In this document: piece after piece, positions 52,785 to 61,027 of the stretch
Numbering within the stretch: position 1 is the stretch's first letter
How the letters are laid out: every line of letters starts with the position of its first letter
From: JACVRW01 sp963819635
GTDB lineage: Bacteria; Actinomycetota; Thermoleophilia; Solirubrobacterales; Thermoleophilaceae
Direction: 5' to 3'
Assembly: GCA_963819635.1 (NCBI GenBank)
Contig: CAWFWX010000012.1
Location: forward strand, 186,001 to 250,000
DNA length: 64,000 nt
Position numbers and translations under genes: made by a program
Notes under the pieces: model-generated
Databases searched by the model: none
Seen by the model: only the letters and a program-made list of their open reading frames with translations
Told to the model about the DNA's origin: nothing

Positions 52785-54803
52785 ATGACCCGTCCCGTTG
52801 GGTCCGCCTCCCCGATGCTCCGGTCGGCTGCCGCCGCCGTGGCGTTCGCGACCCTCTACTTCCTCACGGCACAGCTGACCGGCTGGCTCATCGGCGATCC
52901 CGCGGTGCTGTGGCCGGCGAGCGGCGTCTACCTGGGCGTGATGCTCGTCGCGCCGCGACGTCTGTGGCCCGTGCTGGCCTGCGCCGCGGGCGTCGGGAGC
53001 TTCCTGACCTACCTGCACGCCGGCGCCTCGCTCGAGCTGAGCGTCGCATTCGCGGTCCCGAGCAGCGCGGAAGGGCTGCTGGCGGCGGTTCTGATCGAGC
53101 GCATCGCGGGATCGCGGTTCACGCTCGCCACGGTGCGCGACCTGCGCGCCTTCGTGCTGGGCGGCGCGGTCGTGGCGAACGGGCTGGTCGCTCTGTCGGC
53201 CGCGGCGGTGGCGGGGCAGTCGTTCGACGCCTCCTTTGCCGAGAGCTGGCTGCGGTGGTGGAGCGCGGATGCACTCGGCATGATCGCCGTTGTGCCCATC
53301 TTCACGGCGCGGCGCCGGGGGGTGCGCGCGGTGGCGCTCGGCGGTCTGGCGGCGGCGCTGGTGGCCTCTCATGTCGCGTCCGAGGTCTACGTCATCCAGG
53401 GCTTCCTGGCGGTGCTTCTCCTCGGGTCGCTCGCGTTGGCCGCGGCGGCAGGAGAGCGCCAGCGTCTGCGCATGGCGGCGGACCACGCGAGCAACGAGCT
53501 CGAGGGATCCGCCGAGCGGCTCGAACGGGCCGGCCGGCAGGTGGCACAGCTCACCGCCGAGCTGGCCGCGCGGAGCGCCGAGGTGCACCAGGCGACGCGC
53601 CGGCGCGAAGGGCTGGCCGCTGACCTGCGCGAGTCGGAGGCCGCACGGCGGCGGACCGAACGCGAGCTCGGCGACGCCAGGGAGCAGCTGTCGCGGGTGA
53701 GCAGCGAGAACGGAACGCTGGGGGAGGAGCTGTCACGTGTCAGCGCCCACAGCGACACGCTGGAGGAGGAGTTCTCGCGCATGAGCGCGGATAACCGCAC
53801 GCTGGAGGAGGAGCTCTCGCGGGTGAGCGCCGAGAACGACAAGCTCGAGCAGGAGTTGTCACGGGTCAGCGCGCATAGCGACACGCTGGAGGAGCAGCTG
53901 TCCCGCGTCCGTGCGCATGGCGACACGCTGGAGGAGCAGCTGTCGCGGATGAGCGCGCATACCGAGACGCTGGAGGACGAGCTTTCGCGGGTCAGCGCTG
54001 ATAACGACAAGCTCGAGGAGGAGCTCTCGCGCGTGGGCGCGCATAGCGACGCGCTGGAGGAGGAGCGGTCCCGCGTCCGTGCGCACAGCGACACGCTCGA
54101 GGACGACCTGTCGCGGGTCAGCGCGCACAGCGACACGCTGGAGGAGGAGCTGTCGCGGGCTAGGGCGGAAGGTCGCGCGCTGCAGCAGGAGATCGTGAGT
54201 GTCCGCGCGGAGGAGGCGCGGATCAGCCAGGAGCTGGCGGAGGCCGTGTCACACCGCCGCCGGGCGGAGCAGGAGCTCGAGCTCGGCGCGGGCCATCTCG
54301 ACGATGTCCGCACCGAGCTGGAGCAGTCCCAGCGCGCGCGTGCGCACACCGAGGAGGCGCTGGAGAAGGCGCGCGCGCTGTTGCTCGAGCAGCGCGCACG
54401 GCTCGAGCGGTCGCTCGACGAGACCGCCGCGACGCTTGCGCGGACAGAGGCCGAGCGTCGCCTCCTCGCCGACCAGGCCACCGAGCTGATCGCGCGCTAC
54501 GACGAGCGCGGGACCTGTATCTACGCCTCGCCCGCCTCGCGGCGCCTGCTGGGATACGAGCCCGAGGAACTCGTCGGGCGGGCAGGAGCGGAGCTGCTCC
54601 ACCCGGAAGACCGTCATCTGCTCGCGCGCGCACGCGCGACGAGCGCCGAGAGCATTTTCGAAGCGCGTCTACGTCGCAAGGCCGGCGACTACAACTGGGT
54701 CGAGGTGCGCCTGCGCCCCGTCCTGGCGGCCGACGGTGACCGGCCGGTCGCCATCAACACGACCATCCGCGAGACCTCGCGCCGCCGCGAGCTCGCCGCC
54801 TGA
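52785..54803 (+). CDS. MASE1-coiled-coil-PAS protein without an output domain
   Basis: 672 residues. Residues 12-222 form a MASE1-type membrane sensor (GDPAVLWPASGVYLGVMLVAP is the hallmark). Residues 225-560 are a long coiled coil containing twelve 14-residue repeats of consensus ELSRVSAHSDTLEE at 301-468. Residues 563-672 are a PAS domain (LLADQATELIARYDERGTCIYASPASRRLLGYEPEELVGR... HPEDR) that ends the protein. No kinase, GGDEF or EAL follows, so it probably signals through partners. Convergent with the DesR-like regulator, stops two bases apart. Confidence 0.88.
   Translation: MTRPVGSASPMLRSAAAAVAFATLYFLTAQLTGWLIGDPAVLWPASGVYLGVMLVAPRRLWPVLACAAGVGSFLTYLHAGASLELSVAFAVPSSAEGLLAAVLIERIAGSRFTLATVRDLRAFVLGGAVVANGLVALSAAAVAGQSFDASFAESWLRWWSADALGMIAVVPIFTARRRGVRAVALGGLAAALVASHVASEVYVIQGFLAVLLLGSLALAAAAGERQRLRMAADHASNELEGSAERLERAGRQVAQLTAELAARSAEVHQATRRREGLAADLRESEAARRRTERELGDAREQLSRVSSENGTLGEELSRVSAHSDTLEEEFSRMSADNRTLEEELSRVSAENDKLEQELSRVSAHSDTLEEQLSRVRAHGDTLEEQLSRMSAHTETLEDELSRVSADNDKLEEELSRVGAHSDALEEERSRVRAHSDTLEDDLSRVSAHSDTLEEELSRARAEGRALQQEIVSVRAEEARISQELAEAVSHRRRAEQELELGAGHLDDVRTELEQSQRARAHTEEALEKARALLLEQRARLERSLDETAATLARTEAERRLLADQATELIARYDERGTCIYASPASRRLLGYEPEELVGRAGAELLHPEDRHLLARARATSAESIFEARLRRKAGDYNWVEVRLRPVLAADGDRPVAINTTIRETSRRRELAA
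53685..54188 (+). repeat. In-frame tandem repeat, 12 units of 42 bp
   Basis: Twelve imperfect 42-bp units encoding 14 residues (two heptads) each. Units ending SAHSDTLEE, SADNDKLEE or SAENDKLEQ alternate, suggesting that blocks of several units were duplicated. The repeat is coding and stays in frame throughout. Confidence 0.9.
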
Positions 54804-54804
54804 A

Positions 54805-55491
54805 TTACGCCGCGGCCGGGGGGTCGACCGGTTCACCGGCGCTCACCAGGCCCGTCTGGTAGGCGAGCACCACGAGCTGCGCGCGATCGTGCGCGTGGAG
54901 CTTCATCATCGTGCGGCTCACGTGAGTCTTCGCGGTAGCGGGGCTGACCACCAGCCGCTCCGCTATCGCCGCGTTGGTGAGCCCGTAGGCCACGAGCGCC
55001 ATCACCTCGCGCTCGCGGGGGGTCAGCTCATCGAGCTCGGAAGGCGCCCGGCGCCGCCGCTCCGGCCACGCGGCGTACTCCGCGATGAGCCGGCGCGTGA
55101 CGCTCGGCGAGAGGAGTGCCTCCCCGGAGGCGAGCACCCGTACGGCCCTCAGGATCTCGGCCGGTTCGCTGTCCTTAACGAGGAAGCCGCTGGCGCCGAC
55201 TCTGAGCGCTTCGAAGACGTACTCGTCGCTTTCGAACGTGGTGAGGATCAGCACTCGCACGTCCTTCAGCCGATCGTCCCCCGCGATCCGCTTGGTGGCC
55301 TCGACCCCGTCGAGCCCTGGCATGCGGATGTCCATCAGCATCACGTCGGGACGGGTCTCCCGTGCCAGGGCGATCGCCTCATCCCCGTCGCCCGCCTCTC
55401 CGACGACGGCGATGTCGTCCTCGTTCTCGAGCAGGATTCGCAGACCGGCCCGCAGGAGCGCCTGGTCGTCGACGAGCACGACGCGGATCAC
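54805..55491 (-). CDS. NarL/DesR-type response regulator
   Basis: 228 residues. Receiver: VVLVDDQALLRAG, phospho-Asp in VMLMDIRMPGLDGVE, Thr in LILTTFE, Lys in FLVKDSEP. LuxR HTH: LTPREREVMALVAYGLTNAAIAERLVVSPATAKTHVSRTMMKL. GTG 55491 overlaps the kinase stop (GTGA). Likely binds the shared 16-bp element upstream of the kinase and prsW genes. Confidence 0.92.
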   Translation of the reverse strand: MIRVVLVDDQALLRAGLRILLENEDDIAVVGEAGDGDEAIALARETRPDVMLMDIRMPGLDGVEATKRIAGDDRLKDVRVLILTTFESDEYVFEALRVGASGFLVKDSEPAEILRAVRVLASGEALLSPSVTRRLIAEYAAWPERRRRAPSELDELTPREREVMALVAYGLTNAAIAERLVVSPATAKTHVSRTMMKLHAHDRAQLVVLAYQTGLVSAGEPVDPPAAA

Positions 55492-56165
55492 GACTGAATC
55501 CCGACCGGCAGGGCGACGCAAACGCGGAACCCTCCGCCTGCGCGCGGTCCGGCGTCGAGCTTCCCTCCGAGAGCCAGCGCTCGCTCCCGCATGCCGTTGA
55601 TGCCGTGCCCGGAGCCGGGCTCCCGCTCGCGATCGCTCTGCTCCGGCCCGTGTCCGTCGTCGGTGACCTCGAGCACGAGCCGATCGTGCTCGTAGCGGAC
55701 CGTCACGACGGCGGACGCGGGTCCCGCGTGGCGAAGGGCGTTGGTCAGCGCCTCCTGCGCGATCCGGTAGGCCGCACGGTCCACGGCGGGCGGCAGGCTG
55801 CGGGCGCTGCCGGACACGACGACGCGCGTCGGCAGGCCGGCGGCCGTTGTGGTCGCGGCGAGGTTGTCCAGTCGTGCCAGGCCATGGAGCGGAGCCTCGG
55901 TGCGCTGCACCGTTCGCATCACGCCCAGCAGCGCGCGCAGCTCACGCGACGCCTCGCCGCTGATCGTCTGGATGACTCGAAGAGCCTCCGCGGCCTGCTC
56001 CGGGCTGTCACCCGCGACGTGGGCGGCCACGCCGGCCTGCACGTTGATCGTGGCGAAGCTGTAGGCCACGATGTCATGGAGCTCGCGCGCCATGTGCAGC
56101 CGTTCCGCGTCCACGAGTCTCCGCACCTGCTCCGGGACCATCTCCGGGGCGATGCTGGTGCTCAT
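55488..56165 (-). CDS. Soluble HisKA_3 histidine kinase (sensorless)
   Basis: 225 residues with only the transmitter: phospho-His in HMARELHDIVAYSFATINVQAG, N-box AQEALTNALRHAG, G-box VTDDGHGPEQ and HGINGMRERALALGG. No membrane helix or sensor domain, so the signal may come from a partner such as the ABC permease or PrsW upstream. ATG 56165. Forms a two-gene unit with the DesR-like regulator. Confidence 0.9.
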   Translation of the reverse strand: MSTSIAPEMVPEQVRRLVDAERLHMARELHDIVAYSFATINVQAGVAAHVAGDSPEQAAEALRVIQTISGEASRELRALLGVMRTVQRTEAPLHGLARLDNLAATTTAAGLPTRVVVSGSARSLPPAVDRAAYRIAQEALTNALRHAGPASAVVTVRYEHDRLVLEVTDDGHGPEQSDREREPGSGHGINGMRERALALGGKLDAGPRAGGGFRVCVALPVGIQS

Positions 56166-56223
56166 TAGATCGTTTCGCGGACTGAGGCGGGCATCCCCAC
56201 AAAGGTCCCAGCTGTTAGCCCGA

Positions 56224-56239
56224 TTGTCTGCACGGACAA
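56224..56239. promoter_or_regulatory. Shared inverted-repeat element upstream of the kinase gene
   Basis: TTGTC-TGCACG-GACAA, perfect 5-bp arms around a 6-bp spacer, 58 bp upstream of the kinase ATG. A near-identical element (same TGTCTGCACGG core) is at 58874-58889. Confidence 0.55.
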
Positions 56240-56307
56240 CCCCACTCCGCCCCCCCAGTGGGCCGCAATCTCGCCTTACCGCTAGCCGGTACGCCGTGTC
56301 GCCTGGC

Positions 56308-57051
56308 CTACAGCGACGGTCGCTGGGTGTCGCGCCGGTAGGCGCGGATGGCGACGCGGGTCAGGACGACGGTCCAGATCGCCATCACGACCCAGCCGCG
56401 GGTGCCCCAGCCGCCCTCGCCGAGCCCGGCGTGGCTGGCCTGCACCAGCCAGTAGGAGGGCAGCGCCTGCGCGAGATCGTGAATGAAGCCGTGCCCGCTG
56501 ATCGGAAACCAGGTGCCGCCGAGCAGCGCGAGCACACCCACGAGCCCGCCCACCGCGGGTCCGATCGAGTCCGAGCTGAGCAGGTGTCCCATGGCGATCC
56601 CGAGCGCTGCGAAGGGGATCAGCCCGACGAGCAGCAGCCCGGTCATGGCGAGCCAGCGGCCGGCCGGAAGGCTCACGCCGAGCGCCAGCCCGCAGGCGTA
56701 CAGGGTGAGGATGCAGAGCAGAGCCAGGAGGTAGCCGGTCAGGATCTTGGCCCCGAGGTAGGCCGAGGGCGGGAGCGGGCTCACGCGCAGCTGACGGTTC
56801 CAGCCGGCGGCGCGGTCGGCGGCGATCCGGGCGCCGGCGGCCAGCATCGCGTTCATCGTCGCGAAGGCCGCCAGCCCGACCATGAAGTAGAGCGGTATCG
56901 AGATGCCGGTTCCGGAGAAGTCCGACACGTGGCGGTTCGGCGCGACGATCACGACGTAGAGGATGAGCGGAAACGCGAGCGAGAAGATGATCACGCGCTT
57001 GTTGCGCATCGCTCGCAGCAGCTCGTAGCGGGTGTAGACGGCTGTGTTCAT
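56308..57051 (-). CDS. ABC-2 type permease
   Basis: 247 residues, six helices (about 20-38, 52-70, 101-125, 132-152, 163-183, 220-237), starting MNTAVYTRYELLRAMRNKRVIIFSLAFPLILY, typical of DesK-neighbour ABC-2 permeases. ATG 57051 overlaps the ATPase stop (ATGA). The region 56166-56307 between this gene's end and the kinase carries the kinase promoter. Confidence 0.9.
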   Translation of the reverse strand: MNTAVYTRYELLRAMRNKRVIIFSLAFPLILYVVIVAPNRHVSDFSGTGISIPLYFMVGLAAFATMNAMLAAGARIAADRAAGWNRQLRVSPLPPSAYLGAKILTGYLLALLCILTLYACGLALGVSLPAGRWLAMTGLLLVGLIPFAALGIAMGHLLSSDSIGPAVGGLVGVLALLGGTWFPISGHGFIHDLAQALPSYWLVQASHAGLGEGGWGTRGWVVMAIWTVVLTRVAIRAYRRDTQRPSL

Positions 57052-57974
57052 GCGGCCTCCTCGCCGGCGGCAGCGCGCGAGTCCGTCAGCGTGAGGAAGG
57101 CCTGCTCCAGCCCCGCGCCGGTGATCTCGATGTCGCGCGCTTCGTCGTAGCGCTCGAGCAGCGCGCGGATGGCCGCGTCGGAGTCCGAGCAGGTGAGAAT
57201 GACGGTCTCGCCGTGACGCTCGGCCCCGGTCACGCCCGGCAGGGCGGTCAGCACGCCGGCGTCGACGCCGGGCAGGGTCGCTCGGATGTTGCGGACGCCG
57301 ACCATGGCCTTGATCTCGGTGGTCGAGCCGTCGGCAACCACCTGTCCGCGTGCCATCAGCACGACCCGGTCGGCGTAGGCGTCCGCCTCCTCGAGGTAGT
57401 GGGTGGCGAAGATGACGGTCTTCCCACGTGACGCGAAGCCGCGCATCGTTCCCCAGAAGCCGCGTCGCGCCTCGACGTCGAGCGACACGGTCGGCTCGTC
57501 GAGCACGAGCAGCTCAGGGTTGCTGACCAGCGCCAGGGCGAGACGCACCCGTTGGCTCTGGCCGCCGGAGAGTGTTTGCGTGCGCTTCTCGGCGAGGCCG
57601 GCGATGCCGGCGAGCTGGAGCACCTCGTCGATGCCGAGCGGCAGCGGATAGAGCGAGGCCATCATCGAGACCAGCTCACGCACCGAGAGGTCGCCGATCA
57701 GGCCGCCCGCCTGAAGCATCACGCCGATCCCGCCGGCGGCGATCGCCTCGCGGGGACTGGCCCCGAAGATCGTGACCGTGCCGGCGTCGGGCTCCGTGAG
57801 GCCGAGCAGCATCTCCAGCGTGGTGGACTTGCCGGCCCCGTTCGGCCCGAGCAGGGCGACGGTCTCGCCGCGCCCGATCGACAGGTCGACGGCCCGCACG
57901 GCCCGCACGGGGCCATCGGGACCATGGAAGGACTTGACCAGGCCCTCGAGCGCGATGGTCCCTACTGGGCGCAT
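57048..57974 (-). CDS. ABC transporter ATP-binding protein
   Basis: 308 residues. Walker A GPNGAGKST, Q-loop VMLQAGGL, signature LSGGQSQRVRLALAL, Walker B LLVLDEPTVSLD, switch FATHYLEEAD, and a C-terminal regulatory extension of about 90 residues. ATG 57974 shares a base with the PrsW stop (TGATG). Together with the permease it forms a DesKR-associated exporter, cargo unknown. Confidence 0.92.
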   Translation of the reverse strand: MRPVGTIALEGLVKSFHGPDGPVRAVRAVDLSIGRGETVALLGPNGAGKSTTLEMLLGLTEPDAGTVTIFGASPREAIAAGGIGVMLQAGGLIGDLSVRELVSMMASLYPLPLGIDEVLQLAGIAGLAEKRTQTLSGGQSQRVRLALALVSNPELLVLDEPTVSLDVEARRGFWGTMRGFASRGKTVIFATHYLEEADAYADRVVLMARGQVVADGSTTEIKAMVGVRNIRATLPGVDAGVLTALPGVTGAERHGETVILTCSDSDAAIRALLERYDEARDIEITGAGLEQAFLTLTDSRAAAGEEAA

Positions 57975-58822
57975 CAGGAAGCCCGCTTGGCGAGGCGCCA
58001 GATGCGGACCATGGCGTAGATGCCCACGATCGAGACGAGCGCCGTGCAGACCACCGAGGAGATTGCGAACAGGGTTACGTCGTTCCTCAACGCCGCGACG
58101 CCGGTGGATGCGTCATAGAGCGCGTGCAGCAGCGCCACGAACAGGTAGGTCGCCACGACGATCGGAGTGAGGCGCAGGCGACCCTGGCGCGCCACCATGA
58201 AGAGAACGCCGCCGAGGATGCCGGTCCACAGCCCGTGTCCTACGGGCGCGAGCAGGCCGCGCTCGACGACGGTGGCGATCATGTTGTGCAGCTCGAGCCC
58301 GTGCGGCCCGAACAGCGCGACAAGCGCATAGCCGCTGCTCTCGAACGCCGCGAAGCCGAAGCCCACCGCGACCCCGAGCACGATTCCGTCCCGGATCGAG
58401 TAGCTCACGAGGCGCCGGGCGATCAGCCACAGCGCGACGAGCTTGGCGGCCTCCTCGATGAGCCCGATGCCGAAGTACCGCAGGAACCCGTTGCCGAGGA
58501 GCAGGTACTCGCCGAAGACGGCGAGCAGTATGCCGAGGGTGCCGCCGAGCGCGAAGGCCTCGACGATCCTGACGCGCGGGAACGCCGAGTCGTACAGCCG
58601 GTCGAAGACGAAGACCGCTCCGGACACCGGCACGGCGAAGCTTCCGGTCGTGACGGTCAGCGGGATCAGATTGGCGTCGTGGGTGATACCGAGCGCCACG
58701 ACCGCGACGACCCACGTGATCGCGCCGAGGCAGAGCAGCTTGAGCCAGCGCCAGCGGCTCGGCTCCTCCAGTCCCTGCCCGAGCCACCCGGGTGCGCCGA
58801 GTGACCTGGTCGCCAGGGTCAT
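57974..58822 (-). CDS. PrsW-family intramembrane metalloprotease
   Basis: 282 residues, eight helices. Active-site motifs: EEAAK at 123-127 (GIGLIEEAAKLVALWL), FAAFES near 158-162, HGLWTGILGG, and HALYDAS, matching the glutamic/CPBP-like PrsW family that cleaves membrane-bound anti-sigma factors and similar substrates. ATG 58822. It leads the operon prsW-ABC ATPase-permease, with the shared 16-bp element 51 bp upstream. Confidence 0.88.
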   Translation of the reverse strand: MTLATRSLGAPGWLGQGLEEPSRWRWLKLLCLGAITWVVAVVALGITHDANLIPLTVTTGSFAVPVSGAVFVFDRLYDSAFPRVRIVEAFALGGTLGILLAVFGEYLLLGNGFLRYFGIGLIEEAAKLVALWLIARRLVSYSIRDGIVLGVAVGFGFAAFESSGYALVALFGPHGLELHNMIATVVERGLLAPVGHGLWTGILGGVLFMVARQGRLRLTPIVVATYLFVALLHALYDASTGVAALRNDVTLFAISSVVCTALVSIVGIYAMVRIWRLAKRAS

Positions 58823-58873
58823 GCCGCCGTCTGCCGGAACCACATCTCCGGATGATCGAATGCGAGCGCCCCG

Positions 58874-58889
58874 CTGTCTGCACGGGCAG
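58874..58889. promoter_or_regulatory. Shared inverted-repeat element upstream of prsW
   Basis: CTGTC-TGCACG-GGCAG; identical to the 56224 element over TGTCTGCACGG and CA, with four of five arm positions symmetric. Located 51 bp from the prsW ATG. Confidence 0.5.
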
Positions 58890-59064
58890 TGGCCATCTTC
58901 AGCCCTGGCCAGCCGGAATCTCGTCATGCCCGCTAGCCGGAACGGAGCTCGGGCAGGCCGCCCCTCGCCGTAGTCCTTCCGGCGTTCCTGCACTCCGCGC
59001 GGTACCCGGAAGAGCCGCCCGCAGGCGGACGACAGAGACCGGTCCGTGAGCCATCGTTCCCGCC

Positions 59065-60092
59065 ATGGACAAGGTGACTCTTGGCATGACCGGCCTGGAG
59101 GTGTCTCCGATCGCCTTCGGCACCTGGCAGCTCGGAGGCGAATGGGGCGAGTTCGACGAGCGGCGAGGCCGATCGCCGCCATCCGCCAAGCGCGCGAGCT
59201 TGGGGTGAACCTCTTCGACACCGCCCAGGGCTACGGCTTCGGCGCCTCCGAGCAGCTGCTCGGCCGGGCGCTGCGCGACGATCTCGACAACCGCCGCGAC
59301 GAGGTCGTGATCGCCACCAAGGGCGGCCTGCGGATGACCGACGACGGCCTCGTTCGCGACGCGAGCCCCGAGTTGCTTCGCGCCGGAGTCGAGGACAGCC
59401 TGCGTGCGCTCGAGGTCGACTACGTCGACATCTACCAGGTGCACTGGCCCGACCCCGACGTCCCGTTCGCCGAGACCGCCGCGCGCTCGAGGAGCTCGTC
59501 CAGGAGGGAAAGATCCGGCACGTCGGCGTCTCCAACTACGACGCGACCCAGATGGCCGAGTTCGCGCGCACCCGGCCGGTGGAGACACTCCAGCCGCCCT
59601 ACCACCTGTTCCGCCGCGACGTCGAGACGGAGCGTGCTTCCCTACGCCCGCGAGCACGACATCGGGGTGCTCGTCTACGGACCGCTGGCCCACGGGCTGC
59701 TGACCGGCAGCCATGGACGAGCACACGACCTTCGCCGCCGACGACTGGCGCAGCGGGAGCCCCGTGTTCCAGGGCGAGACCTTCCGGCGCAACCTGGAGA
59801 TCGTCGCGCGAGCTGGAGCGCTTCGCCGCCGATGAGCTCGGGATCTCGGTCGCCCAGCTGGCGGTCGCGTGGACGTTGGCCAATCCGGCCGTCCACGTCG
59901 CCATCGTCGGCGCGCGCAGCCCGAGGCACATCGAGGAGAGCCATCGCCGCCGCCGAGCTCCGCCTGAGCGAGGCCGATCTCGCGCAGATCGATCGCATCG
60001 TGGCGGACTCGGTGGCGATCGCCGGCCCGTTTCCCGAGATGGGCCGCCTGAGCACCGAGACGAGCGTCTTCACCGAAGCCAAGGTGAGCTAG
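59065..60092 (+). pseudogene. Aldo/keto reductase, multiply frameshifted
   Basis: NADPH-dependent oxidoreductase of the aldo/keto reductase superfamily, about 325 residues if repaired: TLGMTGLEVSPIAFGTWQLGG, then NLFDTAQGYGFGASEQLLGRAL (catalytic Asp-Tyr), DYVDIYQVHWPDPDVPFAET, GVSNYDATQMAEFA, IGVLVYGPLAHGLLTG, and VAIVGARSP near the cofactor site. The frame changes at about 59165, 59490, 59630, 59710, 59805 and 59940, mostly by one extra C. Restoring single bases recovers continuous homology, so mis-sequencing is likely. Directly followed by the NAD-binding dehydrogenase. Confidence 0.75.
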
Positions 60093-61027
60093 GTGACAAC
60101 GATGCCGAGTTCGACAGACAAGACTCGCTCCGGCCGACCATCGCCGTGCTCGGGACGGGCAGGATGGGCGCGCCGATCGCGCGCAACCTGCTGCGCGGCC
60201 GGCTTCGAGGTGTCGGTGTGGAACCGCACCGCGAAGCGGGCGCCGCAGCCTGGCCGACGACGGCGCCAGGCTCGCGTCGCCGCCCGGCCGAGGCCGCCGA
60301 GGCCGGCGACGTCGTGCTGACGATGCTGTCCGACGGCGACGCGGTCAGCGACGCGATGCTGGGTCGCGACGGCGCGCTGTCGCGTCACTGCGGCCCGGCT
60401 CGGTCTGGATCCAGATGGCCACGATCGGCAGTCGCTGGACCGAGCGCCTGGCGACCGTCGCCGAGCGAGCACGAGCGTCGACTTCGTCGACGCGCCGGTG
60501 TCCGGCAGCGACGGCCCGGCCCGGGAGGGCAAGCTGGTCGTGCTGGCCTCGGGCCCGGAGGCCGTCCGTGCGCGGCTGCGACCCGATCTTCGACGCCATC
60601 GGCAGCAAGACGCTCTGGCTCGGGCCGGCCGGCAACGGGACCCGGCTGAAGCTCGTGCTCAACAACTGGCTCGCCTCGCAGGTCGAGGCCGTGGCCGAGA
60701 CGATCGCCCTGACCGAGGCGCTCGGGCGTCGACCCGACGTGTTCGTCGACGACGATCGCCGACGGACCGCTGGGGTCGCCGTACGCGGTCGCCAAGGGCA
60801 CGGGCGATGATCGCCGGCGACTTCGCCCCGGGCTTCGCCCTGCGACTCGCCTACAAGGACGTCGAGCCTGGCGCTGGACGCCGCTCGCGAGCACGACCTG
60901 GAGCTGCCGGTGACCGAGGCGCTGGTCGCCACGCTGGCGGCAGGCGATCGACGCCGGCCACGCCGACGAGGACATCTCGGCCGTGATCGCGGCGGCATCG
61001 CCTCCCGCGCGACCTGACGCGGCGTGA
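60093..61027 (+). pseudogene. Beta-hydroxyacid dehydrogenase-like NAD(P)-dependent oxidoreductase, multiply frameshifted
   Basis: 3-hydroxyisobutyrate dehydrogenase/6PGDH-type enzyme, about 300 residues when repaired: Rossmann start TIAVLGTGRMGAPIARNLL, VSVWNRT, VVLTMLSDGDAVSDAML, DAPVSGS, LVVLASG, LWLGPAGNGTRLKLVLNNWL with the catalytic Lys, and AGDFAPGFALRLAYKDV. More than eight slips, nearly all one extra G, C or A, occur roughly every 50-150 bases. GTG 60093 follows the aldo/keto reductase stop; the end overlaps the MFS start by GTGA, so the three genes form one operon. Confidence 0.72.

Noticed and set aside
53685..54188. Non-coding minisatellite or CRISPR-like repeat
   Set aside because: The 42-bp units stay in frame and encode regular heptads inside an intact 672-residue protein.
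59065..61027. Programmed ribosomal frameshifting in the reductase genes
   Set aside because: There are too many shifts (over a dozen), with no common slippery sequence or downstream structure, and they run across unrelated genes.
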